The notes: generated from the letters alone by a model not told the origin. A DNA stretch of 15,034 bases from Methanomassiliicoccaceae archaeon (GCA_009776625.1 WRNL01000002.1:1-15034); one strand, 5' to 3'; shown: positions 1 to 7,103, numbered from the stretch's first letter. A program made the numbers and translations.

Positions 1-2
1 CC

Positions 3-83
3 GCCGTTCTGGGAGCCGCCCAGTTTCAGCCGCCTCGCCGGATGCGGGGGCGGCCCCCGCGGGACGAATCCGAAAAGAAATAA
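3..83 (+). CDS. Possible C-terminal end of an upstream gene (partial, uncertain)
   Basis: One plus-strand frame is open from the left edge to a TAA at 81-83 and would encode 26 residues ending in a charged tail (…RDESEKK). It lies 44 bp ahead of gatC in the same direction. I do not recognise the peptide, and so short a GC-rich stretch can be open by chance. A 7-bp GC hairpin sits inside it at 44-60. An untranslated region is about equally likely. Confidence 0.2.
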   Translation, partial: AVLGAAQFQPPRRMRGRPPRDESEKK

Positions 84-86
84 ATC
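74..86 (+). promoter_or_regulatory. Candidate TATA box for the gatCAB operon
   Basis: This A-rich stretch, containing AAATAAAT, is the only AT-rich element in an otherwise GC-rich leader. It lies about 45 bp before the gatC start, so transcription would begin near 105 and leave a leader of about 20 nt. No strong ribosome-binding site precedes the ATG at 128. Confidence 0.35.
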
Positions 87-127
87 CTATGCAGATAATC
101 AACATGGCATACCGGCAGTGAAGCATC

Positions 128-400
128 ATGGACAGGGAGACGTTGAAGAATGTCGCTAAGGCGGCGCACCTGGCGTTCAGCGACGAGGAGCTCGACAGGT
201 ACGGCAGGGAGCTAGAGGGGATCCTCGGGCTCTTCGACGAGCTCGACGGGGCGCCGGAGGGGGAGGGGTACGGGGTCACCCCCACAGTGGCGGACGGCGT
301 CATGAGGGATGACGTGCCAGGGATCCACATGGATCCCTACGGGCTTCTGAGGGACATGATGACCTACGAGGGCTACGTCAGGGGGCCGAGGCTCCTATGA
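128..400 (+). CDS. gatC: Asp-tRNA(Asn)/Glu-tRNA(Gln) amidotransferase subunit C
   Basis: This 90-residue protein matches the small GatC subunit, which wraps around GatA and GatB and stabilises the cytoplasmic GatCAB complex. The N-terminal half has the family's helical pattern of alternating acidic and hydrophobic residues (LAFSDEELDRYGRELEGIL). The C-terminal half has the usual extended section, with TPTVADGVMRDDVP corresponding to the family's 'P…LREDVP' region. Length is normal (about 90-100 residues). Its stop codon overlaps the gatA start (ATG at 397, TGA at 398-400), so the two are translationally coupled at the head of a gatC-gatA-gatB operon. The call rests on both sequence and position. 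Confidence 0.9.
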   Translation: MDRETLKNVAKAAHLAFSDEELDRYGRELEGILGLFDELDGAPEGEGYGVTPTVADGVMRDDVPGIHMDPYGLLRDMMTYEGYVRGPRLL

Positions 401-1719
401 TGCAGACCCATGAATCGCTGTCGAGGCTCAACGGGAGGTACTCCATGTTCCGCATAGTTGCGGACGGCGCGGGCGCGGGCGGCTCGGGGTTCCAGTTCTC
501 CGCCGCCGACAGCCTGACGTCGAAGGACATGGAGACGGCTTGCGGCTCCAGGATCCTGGAGGGTTACCGCCCCGTGTTCGACGCCGCCGCCATCGAGAGG
601 CTCAGGGCGGCCGGGGGTGAGCTCGTCGGCAAGGACAACATGGACGAGTTCGGGTTCGGCTCGTTCTGCACGAACTCCGCATTCGGGGTCCCGAGGAACC
701 CCTTCGACCCGGAGAGGTCCTGCGGTGGCGCCTGCGGGGGGTCCGCCTGCGCCGCGGCCGCGATCGACGGCCACGTGTCGCTGGGGGTCTCCACGAACGG
801 CTCGGTCTGCCGCCCTGCCAGCTTCTGCGGGGTCTACGGCCTCGTTCCCACCTACGGCAGGGTGTCGAGGCACGGCGTCATAGACTGCGGCGGCTCCGCC
901 GACACCGTCGGGCTGCTCTCCGCCGACCCAGGGAGGCTGTCCGAGATGCTCCCCGTGATCTCGGGCAGGGACCCGAGGGACCCGACGACGTCCGCGCAGC
1001 CTGGCCCCTGGCCCAGCGGTAAGAGGATAGGGTCGGTAGCCGTGCCGGAGGAATCCCTCGAAGGGGTCAGCAAAGGCGTCCTCTCCGCTTTCGAGTCGTC
1101 GCTCGAGGCCGTCAGGGGCATGGGGGTCGATGTGGAGATGGTGAGCATGCCCTCCATGAGGTACGCCCTGCCCGCGCTCGAGGCGCTGATATCGGCGGAG
1201 GCGTCCACGTTCCTCGCGAGCTTCGTGGGCATGAGGTACGGCCGCCAGGACGGCGACCTCGCCCTGAAGTTCGACGACTACTTCACGTCGATGAGGACCC
1301 GTTTCTTCGGGGACGAGGCGAAGAGGAGGATCATCCTGGGGACGTACTCCAGGACGGCCGCGTGCAGGGACAGGTACTACGTCAAGTCGCTCAAGGCCAG
1401 GCTCCATGTCGTCTCATTGTACAAGGGGGCGTTCGCGGACCACGACGCGGTGCTGACCCCCACCGCGCCCTTCGCCGCCCCGAGGCTCGACGAGATAAAG
1501 GGGATGCCGCCCGTCGAGGAGTACGGCGCGGGGCGCCTGACCGCGCCCCCCTGCCTGGCGGGGGTGCCTCACCTCTCTGTGCCGTGCGGCTACGACAGGG
1601 ACGGGATGCCGATGGGGATGCAGGTCGTGACCGACCACTGGAACGAGGGCGCCCTCCTGGCCTTCGCCGAGGAGTGGGGCTCCGCGTTCGACGCGAGGCG
1701 CCCGGAGGTGCCGCCATGA
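397..1719 (+). CDS. gatA: GatA amidotransferase subunit A, N-terminally short and lacking two catalytic residues
   Basis: GatA is the glutaminase of GatCAB: an amidase-signature enzyme that releases ammonia from glutamine and channels it to GatB. The 440 residues align across the family: TACGSRILEGY (48-57), KDNMDEFGFGS (79-89), the Gly/Ser loop (109-117), PASFCGVYGL (140-149), KRRIILGTY, and a C-terminal AGVPHLSVPCG. However, the catalytic Lys is Ala37 (family 'IKDN', here AADS), the cis-Ser is Ala112 (family GGSSGGSA, here GGACGGSA) and only the nucleophile Ser136 remains. The spacings of 75 and 24 residues equal those of Lys79, Ser154 and Ser178 in the well-studied bacterial enzyme, so misalignment is unlikely. 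About 45 N-terminal residues of the usual helical region are also missing. The loop is unusually rich in Cys (109, 113, 118, 138). It is probably a structural or altered GatA. Start chosen by the overlap with gatC. Confidence 0.88.
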   Translation: MMQTHESLSRLNGRYSMFRIVADGAGAGGSGFQFSAADSLTSKDMETACGSRILEGYRPVFDAAAIERLRAAGGELVGKDNMDEFGFGSFCTNSAFGVPRNPFDPERSCGGACGGSACAAAAIDGHVSLGVSTNGSVCRPASFCGVYGLVPTYGRVSRHGVIDCGGSADTVGLLSADPGRLSEMLPVISGRDPRDPTTSAQPGPWPSGKRIGSVAVPEESLEGVSKGVLSAFESSLEAVRGMGVDVEMVSMPSMRYALPALEALISAEASTFLASFVGMRYGRQDGDLALKFDDYFTSMRTRFFGDEAKRRIILGTYSRTAACRDRYYVKSLKARLHVVSLYKGAFADHDAVLTPTAPFAAPRLDEIKGMPPVEEYGAGRLTAPPCLAGVPHLSVPCGYDRDGMPMGMQVVTDHWNEGALLAFAEEWGSAFDARRPEVPP

Positions 1720-3056
1720 TGATAGGGTTGGAGATACACGTCCAGCTCCCCACGAAGTCGAAGATGTTCTGCTCCTGCCCGACCACCGACGCGGAGGGGC
1801 CCAACACCCACGTCTGCCCGGGGTGCCTCGGGATGCCGGGGACAAGGCCCGTGCTGAACAAGGGCTCCGTGGAGTGCGGGATAAAGCTGGCGAAGATGCT
1901 GAACTGCGAGATACCGGAGACCATGTGGTTCTCCAGGAAGACCTACTTCTACCCCGACATGAGCAAGGGCGTGCAGGTGACGCAGTTCGACCACCCAGTC
2001 GGCAAGAAGGGCGTGTTCCTCCTGGACGGGAAGAAGCCCATAGGGATAACGAAGATACAGCTCGAGGAGGACCCGGGGAAGACGAAGAGGTTCGGCGACC
2101 AGTCCTCCCTCGTCGACTACAACAGGGCGGGGATGCCGCTGGCCGAGATAGTGACGGACCCCGACCTCGCCTCGCCCGCCGAGGCGAGGGAGTTCCTCAG
2201 GCAGATGATAACGGAGATCCGCCATGCGATAGACCTCCCCGACGACGGCGAGCGGAGCATACGCTGCGACTGCAACATCTCCGTGGGGAAGGAGAGGTGC
2301 GAGGTGAAGAACGTCAGCGGCCTGAGGAACGTCGAGAGGGCGCTGACGTTCGAGATGGTGAGGCAGACGAAGGTCCTGAGGGCCGGGGGGAGGATAGAGA
2401 GGGAGACCCGTGGCTTCGACGAGGAGAGGGGGGTGACCTTCTCGGTCAGGAAAAAGGAGTTCGAGGGGGACTACGGGTATATAGACGAGCCGGATCTCGG
2501 GGTGTTCCACATCGGCGACCTGGCCAGGGCCACGGTGGTCAAGGAGAGCCCGGGGGGGATGACGGCGAGGCTCTGCAGGGAGTACGGGATAGACGCCAAG
2601 GCCGCCGGGCAGATGGTCTCGACGTCGATGGGGCTCGCCAGGGCGTTCGAGATGATAACGCAGGCGACCGGGTCCGCCCAGACGGCGGTGTCCTGGGTCA
2701 AGGGGCCGGTGAGCGCCAACTGGAAGGCGTTCGAGGCCGCAGGGGGGGACCCGGCGGGGATAGCCGAGATAATGGGGAGGTTCAGCGAGGGGCGGATCAC
2801 GGACGTAGAGGCGGGCATCGAGCTGAAGGCCTACATGACCGGCAGGGACGCGGCGGCGGTTAAGGGGGCGGACGCGGACTTGGGCCGCATCATCGGCGAC
2901 TACCTGGACGCGCACCCGGAGATCGTCGGCGAGATCAGGAAGAACGAGAGGGCCGTCAACAGGGTCATCGGTCATGTGATGAAGGAAACGGGCGGGAGGT
3001 ACTCCTCCTCTGACATAGTCTCTTCGACGAAAAAGAGCCTTGAAGGGAGGCTCTGA
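1716..3056 (+). CDS. gatB: Asp-tRNA(Asn)/Glu-tRNA(Gln) amidotransferase subunit B
   Basis: GatB uses ATP to phosphorylate the side chain of the mischarged aminoacyl-tRNA and replaces the phosphate with ammonia, giving Asn-tRNA(Asn) or Gln-tRNA(Gln). The 446-residue product opens with the family motif GLEIHVQL (4-11), carries the zinc-site cysteines C19, C21, C34 and C37 in CSCP…CPGCLGMPG, then KTYFYPDMSKG, QLEEDPGK, SLVDYNRAGMPL and the DEPDL region. A helical YqeY-like tail that contacts tRNA covers roughly the last 150 residues. The kinase part looks intact, in contrast to GatA. ATG at 1716 overlaps the gatA stop by 4 nt and follows GGAGGTG at 1704-1710; a second in-frame ATG at 1719 is equally usable. 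A longer reading back to 1362 would lie inside gatA and is not supported. Confidence 0.95.
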   Translation: MMIGLEIHVQLPTKSKMFCSCPTTDAEGPNTHVCPGCLGMPGTRPVLNKGSVECGIKLAKMLNCEIPETMWFSRKTYFYPDMSKGVQVTQFDHPVGKKGVFLLDGKKPIGITKIQLEEDPGKTKRFGDQSSLVDYNRAGMPLAEIVTDPDLASPAEAREFLRQMITEIRHAIDLPDDGERSIRCDCNISVGKERCEVKNVSGLRNVERALTFEMVRQTKVLRAGGRIERETRGFDEERGVTFSVRKKEFEGDYGYIDEPDLGVFHIGDLARATVVKESPGGMTARLCREYGIDAKAAGQMVSTSMGLARAFEMITQATGSAQTAVSWVKGPVSANWKAFEAAGGDPAGIAEIMGRFSEGRITDVEAGIELKAYMTGRDAAAVKGADADLGRIIGDYLDAHPEIVGEIRKNERAVNRVIGHVMKETGGRYSSSDIVSSTKKSLEGRL

Positions 3057-3131
3057 GCCGACTCTGGGCATCGTCGGAACCCGCTCACGGCATGCGGGGG
3101 CGGCGCCTCAGCGGTGGGCGATGCGGCCTGG

Positions 3132-3139
3132 TTTATATA
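3132..3139 (+). promoter_or_regulatory. TATA box of the Pycsar-effector-like gene
   Basis: TTTATATA is centred about 25 bp upstream of the ATG at 3161, the normal archaeal distance from TATA box to transcription start. The mRNA would therefore be leaderless or nearly so. This gives the gene its own promoter, separate from gatCAB, and decides its start codon. Confidence 0.75.
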
Positions 3140-3160
3140 CGCCCCACACAATCCCGGAGC

Positions 3161-3637
3161 ATGAGCGTCCCAGAGGGCCTGAGCCATGCGTCCAAGATAT
3201 ACGATGACAAGCAGAGCCTGATTCGCCTGATGGATTCGAAGGCCTCCACGATGCTGGTGGCATGCGGCATACTGCTCCCCGCTTGCACGATGGTCACCGT
3301 GTCCGGAACAAACACGTTCACCGTGCAGTTCTTGACGGCATGCTGCGTGGTGCTGATAGCGCTAACGGTCCTAACAGACATATTCGGGGTCCTGTGGCCG
3401 AGAGGGGGCAAAGGGGCGGGGCCGGAGCTGTTCTTCCCTGAAGGCGACGCCGACTCATTCTTCATGACGCTGGCCTCTTCGTCGGGCGACGATTTCCTGA
3501 GGGGCTATGCGTCGCAGGTCGTGTCCCTGTCCGAGATATTCGAAACTAAGAAGAGGTACTTCAGGTGCTCCTCCGTGCTGTTCCTGTTGTCGGTCGTCAC
3601 CCTGACGGCGTTAGTCTTCGCGCACATTCTGGCATGA
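3161..3637 (+). CDS. Three-helix membrane protein resembling Pycsar effectors (PycTM/DUF5706-like)
   Basis: The 158-residue protein has a short N-terminal helix ending in MDSKAST (24-30), which resembles the family 'aDtKAs' motif, then TM1 (about 29-47), TM2 (about 53-79) and, after WPRGGK, a cytoplasmic section. Within that section ELFFPEGDADSFF and 'SQVVSLSEIFETKKRYF' match the family pattern of an 'iFF' strand and a 'qi..Ls.i...Ky' helix. TM3 is about 136-157. In bacterial antiphage Pycsar systems such proteins sit in the membrane and disrupt it when a cyclase makes cCMP or cUMP. I see no cyclase nearby, so the role here is open. The start at 3161 is chosen because the TATA box fits it; the upstream ATG at 3092 would place the TATA inside the gene. 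It converges on aspS with a 27-bp gap. Family assignment is from memory of its pattern. Confidence 0.65.
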   Translation: MSVPEGLSHASKIYDDKQSLIRLMDSKASTMLVACGILLPACTMVTVSGTNTFTVQFLTACCVVLIALTVLTDIFGVLWPRGGKGAGPELFFPEGDADSFFMTLASSSGDDFLRGYASQVVSLSEIFETKKRYFRCSSVLFLLSVVTLTALVFAHILA

Positions 3638-3664
3638 CGATGCACGCCGTATGCGGGTCCCGCC

Positions 3665-5485
3665 TCACTCCTCGTCGGGCTCTTCCAGGCCGCAGAGGTC
3701 CAGGTCGTCTATCGCCAAGGAGATTATCTGCAGCTCCTCCAGCTTCTTCTCGTCCACCTTCGCGGGCGACTTGTCCAGGAGGGACACGGCCTTCTTGTTC
3801 TTGGGGAACGCGATCACCTCGCGTATCGAGTCCTTGCCCAACAGTATGGCCAGGAACCGGTCCACCCCTATGGCGATGCCGCCGTGGGGGGGCGCGCCGT
3901 AGCCGAGCGCCTCGATGAAGAACCCGAAGTCCGCCTCGATGCCCTCGTCGTCCATGCCGATCTTCTTGAACACCCTCGCCTGTAGCTCGGGGTCGTGTAT
4001 CCTCAGAGACCCGGAGCCGAGCTCGTTGCCGTTAAGGCACAGGTCGAAGCACGCCCCTCCGACGCCGGGGGCGTCGATGTCGCCCTCCGGTAGGACGAAG
4101 GGGTGGTGGAACGCGCCGTGCCGCCCGGACACCGGGTCGACCTCGAACATGGGGCAGTCGACCAGCCAAAGGAACTGCATCTCCCCCTCCGGGATCAGGC
4201 CCAGGTCCTCGGCCAGCTTCCTCCTCAGCGCCCCCCCGCCCTCATATGTGGGCTTCCAGGGCCCGGCGATGAGGAACAGCAGGTCCCCCTCCTCCGCGCC
4301 CATCCTCTGTTTGATCGCCTCCAGGATCTCCGGCGTGAAGTACTTCGTGATGTTGCTTTCCAGCTTGCCGTCCTTGCACCTCATCCACGTGAGCCCGCCG
4401 AGGCCGAACTTCTTCGCCTGGCCGATGTACCTGTCGACGTCGTTCCGCCCTATGCGCTCGCCCGCCACGCCCGACTTCAGGTTCAGGCCGGCGACTATCC
4501 CCCCGCCCCTGATTATCCTCTGGAATATGTCGTACGGTGCGTCTTTGACCGTCTCGGTGAGGGGCACGAACTCGAGGCCGTACCTCAGGTCCGGCTTGTC
4601 CGACCCGTAGGTCTCCATGGCCTCCCTGTACCCTATGCGCCTGAAAGGCGTGCCGACCTCCTTGCCGTAGAGCCCCTTCCAGACGTGCGCGACCATGCCC
4701 TCTATCGTGTCCTGGATGTCCTTCATGTCGACGAAGGACATCTCCACGTCGATCTGCGTGAACTCCGGCTGGCGGTCCTTCCTGGAGTCCTCGTCCCTGA
4801 AACACCTTGCGATCTGGTAGTAGCGGTCCATGCCGCCGACCATCAGCATCTGCTTGAACAGCTGGGGCGACTGGGGCAGGGCGTAGAAAGCCCCAGGGTG
4901 CACCCTGGACGGCACGAGGTAGTCCCTGGCGCCCTCGGGGGTGGACCTGGCGAGGACGGGCGTCTCGATCTCGAGGAACCCGTTCCCGCCCATGTACTCC
5001 CTGACGAGGTGGAGGAACCTGCTCCTGAGCTCCATCGCCTGCGCCATCTCCGTCCTTCTGAGGTCTAGGTACCTGTACCTCATCCTGGTGTCCTCGTTGG
5101 GGAGCACGCCCTCCTTCTGGTCCCCCAGCTCGAAGGGCGGGGGCCTCGACCTGTTGAGGAGCTCCGCGCCCGTGACGAGGACCTCCACCTCCCCGGTCGG
5201 GTTCCTGGCGTCCTCGGTGCCGTCGACCCTCTTCCTGACCGTGCCGCTGACGGACACTACCGACTCGCGTGTGAAGTCCCTCATCGCGCCCGACAGGGCG
5301 GCCGCGTCGACCCCGCCGGGGACGTCCTCCGGGTCGAATACGATCTGAGTTATCCCGTACCTGTCGGCGAGGTCGATGAACGCGACCCCCCCGTGGTCCC
5401 TGGAGAACCTCACCCAGCCCTGGAGGCAGACCTCCTTGCCTATGTCCTTCTGCCTAAGCTCCCCGCACGTGTTGGTCCTTCTCAT
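3665..5485 (-). CDS. aspS: Bacterial-type aspartyl-tRNA synthetase, probably non-discriminating
   Basis: This class II synthetase charges tRNA with aspartate. It has the bacterial architecture of 606 residues: an OB-fold anticodon domain (about 1-105), the catalytic core with FLEIETPVLARSTPEGARDYL (170-190), motif 2 from R227 to E241 (RCFRDEDSRKDRQPE), a GAD insertion (about 290-420), and motif 3 (GIAIGVDRFLAILLG, 536-550). Archaeal AspRS is about 430 residues and lacks the GAD domain. His31 in SRDHGG and Gly89 match the residues (His31, Gly82) that let the Pseudomonas enzyme also charge tRNA(Asn), so it likely makes Asp-tRNA(Asn) for the neighbouring GatCAB. GAGGTG lies 5 nt before the ATG at 5485, so I prefer this start to the one 10 codons upstream. 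Acquisition from bacteria is inferred. Confidence 0.93.
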   Translation of the reverse strand: MRRTNTCGELRQKDIGKEVCLQGWVRFSRDHGGVAFIDLADRYGITQIVFDPEDVPGGVDAAALSGAMRDFTRESVVSVSGTVRKRVDGTEDARNPTGEVEVLVTGAELLNRSRPPPFELGDQKEGVLPNEDTRMRYRYLDLRRTEMAQAMELRSRFLHLVREYMGGNGFLEIETPVLARSTPEGARDYLVPSRVHPGAFYALPQSPQLFKQMLMVGGMDRYYQIARCFRDEDSRKDRQPEFTQIDVEMSFVDMKDIQDTIEGMVAHVWKGLYGKEVGTPFRRIGYREAMETYGSDKPDLRYGLEFVPLTETVKDAPYDIFQRIIRGGGIVAGLNLKSGVAGERIGRNDVDRYIGQAKKFGLGGLTWMRCKDGKLESNITKYFTPEILEAIKQRMGAEEGDLLFLIAGPWKPTYEGGGALRRKLAEDLGLIPEGEMQFLWLVDCPMFEVDPVSGRHGAFHHPFVLPEGDIDAPGVGGACFDLCLNGNELGSGSLRIHDPELQARVFKKIGMDDEGIEADFGFFIEALGYGAPPHGGIAIGVDRFLAILLGKDSIREVIAFPKNKKAVSLLDKSPAKVDEKKLEELQIISLAIDDLDLCGLEEPDEE

Positions 5486-5524
5486 CGCAGCACCTCTATT
5501 CGACGGGTTCAGCAAGGGCTGTTT

Positions 5525-5532
5525 GTATAAAA
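5525..5532 (-). promoter_or_regulatory. TATA box of aspS
   Basis: TTTTATAC on the minus strand lies about 44 bp upstream of the aspS start. Transcription would begin near 5504 and leave a leader of about 20 nt that holds the GAGGTG ribosome-binding site. It is one half of a 162-bp divergent promoter region shared with the Ntn hydrolase gene. Confidence 0.6.
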
Positions 5533-5606
5533 TTTTGTTTGTTCGGGGCCCTCGGCACGCTTTCGCAGGCCCACTTTCGCTCGATTCGGTGACCCCCTAG
5601 TTCCGC

Positions 5607-5614
5607 TTATATAC
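5607..5614 (+). promoter_or_regulatory. TATA box of the Ntn-hydrolase gene
   Basis: TTATATAC lies about 37 bp before the ATG at 5648, predicting a start near 5636 and a leader of about 12 nt. That leader retains a GGAGA element at about 5636-5640. The rest of the region between the two divergent genes shows nothing else I can name. Confidence 0.65.
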
Positions 5615-5647
5615 AAAAACGCTCGTGAAGAGATTGGAGACACGGAC

Positions 5648-6922
5648 ATGACATCAGAGATACTGCTTATGAACGCGAAATGCGTGGTGCTGGCCGCTGA
5701 CAGCGCGGTCACGGTGGGGGACAAGATATACAGGGCGGACAAGATATTCAAGCTGTCCCGGAGGCAGCCTATCGCAGTGATGTCCTACGGGAACGCGGAC
5801 ATCTCCGGGATGCCCCTCGAGCTGCTCGTGAACGAGTACCGGTCGAGGCTGGGGGACAGGACGTTCCCCACCGTCGAGGAGTGCACGGCGGACTTCCTCG
5901 GGTTCCTGGAGAAGGGCGGGGCGGACGACTTCAGGGAGAACCCTTTCATAACGAGGGGGCACATCGACAGGGAGGTCAGGCGGATGACGCACAGCTTCTG
6001 GAAGGACGTGACCGACGAGACCTTCCGGGAGCTGGTGAGCCGGGTCTACGGGGGGATGGACAGGACAGAGGGGAGCGTCGGCGAGCTCTTCAGAACCCTA
6101 AGGGGGGACTTCGAGGAGGTCCTCGAGAGGCATCTTGCAAACATCTCCAAGGGGGTGGACCGGTCGAGGGCCGCGACGATGCTCCAGGGGGTCGAGGGCG
6201 CGTTGAACGGCCAGTTCATAGAGGAAACGGACAGCGTAGACCCCCACCTGAAGTTCTCAGACCATCAGGTTGTAGTGTCAGAGATCATTGCGAACACGCT
6301 CGCCTCCGGCAGAAACCCGGACTACACGGGGATGGTGATCGCAGGGTACGGGTCTGAGGAGTACGCCCCGTCGTATCACGAGCACTTTGTGTACGGGCTG
6401 TCCTACGACGGGCTGAACTCCATGGAAAAAAACAGGGTCAGTATCGGCATTGACAATCCCTCGTGGATCAGCCCTTTCGCGCAGGACGACGTTGTCCGAT
6501 CATTCATATATGGCATAGACGACAACATGTACCTCAAAACGGTCGAGGATTTGAGGGAGATGTTATCTCACTCAGCGGACACGATCATAAAGTTGACCGG
6601 TGCAACCGACAAAACCGAGATGGTTAAAAAGCTCAATGTCGAGCTTGTTGAAAAATACAAGAAGGACATCCTGTACTACACCTACAATCATTACAAGTGT
6701 CCCATTGAGTCGGCAGTGGAGTTCCTGTCAAAGGACGAGATGGCACTTATGGCAGAATCGATGATAAACTTCATGTCTTTGAAAAAAAGGGTCTCAAACG
6801 AGGCGGAAACGGTCAGAGGCCCCGTTGACGTGGCAGTGATATCAAGGAACGAGGGCTTGGTTTGGGTAAAGAGGAAACATTTTTTTAACATGGAACTCAA
6901 TCCGAACTACAAGAGGTGCTGA
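5648..6922 (+). CDS. Proteasome-like N-terminal-nucleophile hydrolase family protein
   Basis: The 424-residue protein begins MTSEILLMNAKCVVLAADSA. Removing Met exposes Thr1; counting from it, Asp17 falls in 'LAADSA' and Lys31 in 'RADKIFKL', reproducing the Thr1/Asp17/Lys33 arrangement of 20S proteasome beta subunits and HslV. 'PIAVMSYGNADISGMPLELL' continues the fold. I recognise the pattern, with its ending 'GPVDVAVISRNEGLVWVKRKHFF', as a widespread uncharacterised bacterial family. It is about twice the length of a proteasome subunit, with a helical region of about 250 residues (90-350) of unknown function. No signal peptide or membrane segment is visible, so it should be cytoplasmic. Substrate and any self-assembly are unknown. 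Codon use turns distinctly AT-richer after about 6230. It is followed 1 nt later by a small gene and probably forms an operon with it. Confidence 0.72.
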   Translation: MTSEILLMNAKCVVLAADSAVTVGDKIYRADKIFKLSRRQPIAVMSYGNADISGMPLELLVNEYRSRLGDRTFPTVEECTADFLGFLEKGGADDFRENPFITRGHIDREVRRMTHSFWKDVTDETFRELVSRVYGGMDRTEGSVGELFRTLRGDFEEVLERHLANISKGVDRSRAATMLQGVEGALNGQFIEETDSVDPHLKFSDHQVVVSEIIANTLASGRNPDYTGMVIAGYGSEEYAPSYHEHFVYGLSYDGLNSMEKNRVSIGIDNPSWISPFAQDDVVRSFIYGIDDNMYLKTVEDLREMLSHSADTIIKLTGATDKTEMVKKLNVELVEKYKKDILYYTYNHYKCPIESAVEFLSKDEMALMAESMINFMSLKKRVSNEAETVRGPVDVAVISRNEGLVWVKRKHFFNMELNPNYKRC

Positions 6923-6923
6923 A

Positions 6924-7088
6924 ATGTCGGTTAAAGACAGGGTTGTGGAAGACAGGTCGCTGCCGTGGAAGAAGGACAAGCGCGGGCCAATCTTCATCCA
7001 CAAAAAAGAGGCTTTCGCGGCATACGACGAGGGGCTCCAGGAAATATTTTCTGAATCGAAAAAAGGAGACGGGTTAGTTTCACCATGA
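6924..7088 (+). CDS. Small charged protein, copy 1 of a tandem pair
   Basis: A 54-residue product starts at ATG 6924, one base after the Ntn hydrolase stop and a few bases after an AGAGGTG ribosome-binding site at 6912-6918, so it is probably co-transcribed and co-translated with that gene. I recognise no family. The core WKKDKRGPIFIHKKEAFAAY (15-34) is basic and then helix-like, with no Cys, signal or membrane segment. The same core recurs in the next gene, showing that it is a real, duplicated coding sequence. The position suggests a role tied to the hydrolase (regulator, adaptor or substrate), but this is only inference from context. Confidence 0.65.
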   Translation: MSVKDRVVEDRSLPWKKDKRGPIFIHKKEAFAAYDEGLQEIFSESKKGDGLVSP

Positions 7089-7103
7089 CGCCTCTCCGCC
7101 CAT

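Noticed and set aside
44..60. A GC hairpin (7-bp stem, 3-nt loop) as a terminator
   Set aside because: No T-run follows on either strand, and GC-rich inverted repeats arise easily in this genome.
1362..1715. An N-terminal extension of gatB into gatA
   Set aside because: The added residues are Arg-rich and unlike any GatB, and a GGAGGTG ribosome-binding site precedes the ATG at 1716.
397..1719. gatA as a frameshifted pseudogene
   Set aside because: The frame is continuous, conserved blocks persist to the end, and the spacing between the substituted catalytic positions matches the family exactly. The pattern is substitution without gaps or stops.
1590..3071. A 493-codon open frame antisense to gatB, and similar long ones at 373-1407, 4103-5068 and 9907-11085
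   Set aside because: They mirror strongly conserved genes; GC-rich third positions keep the opposite frames open. Their translations are Arg/Pro/His/Gly-rich with no family pattern.
3161..5485. A defence island formed by the Pycsar-like protein together with aspS and the Ntn hydrolase
   Set aside because: aspS is a housekeeping gene and the flanking genes are core functions; no cyclase, nuclease, integrase or other defence gene is visible.
5486..5515. The upstream ATG of aspS at 5515
   Set aside because: The added 10 residues are not part of the AspRS family start, and the GAGGTG site would lie inside the gene.
5648..6922. The Ntn protein as an ordinary proteasome beta subunit or HslV
   Set aside because: It is about twice as long, has no propeptide, and shows the start and end patterns of a separate uncharacterised family.
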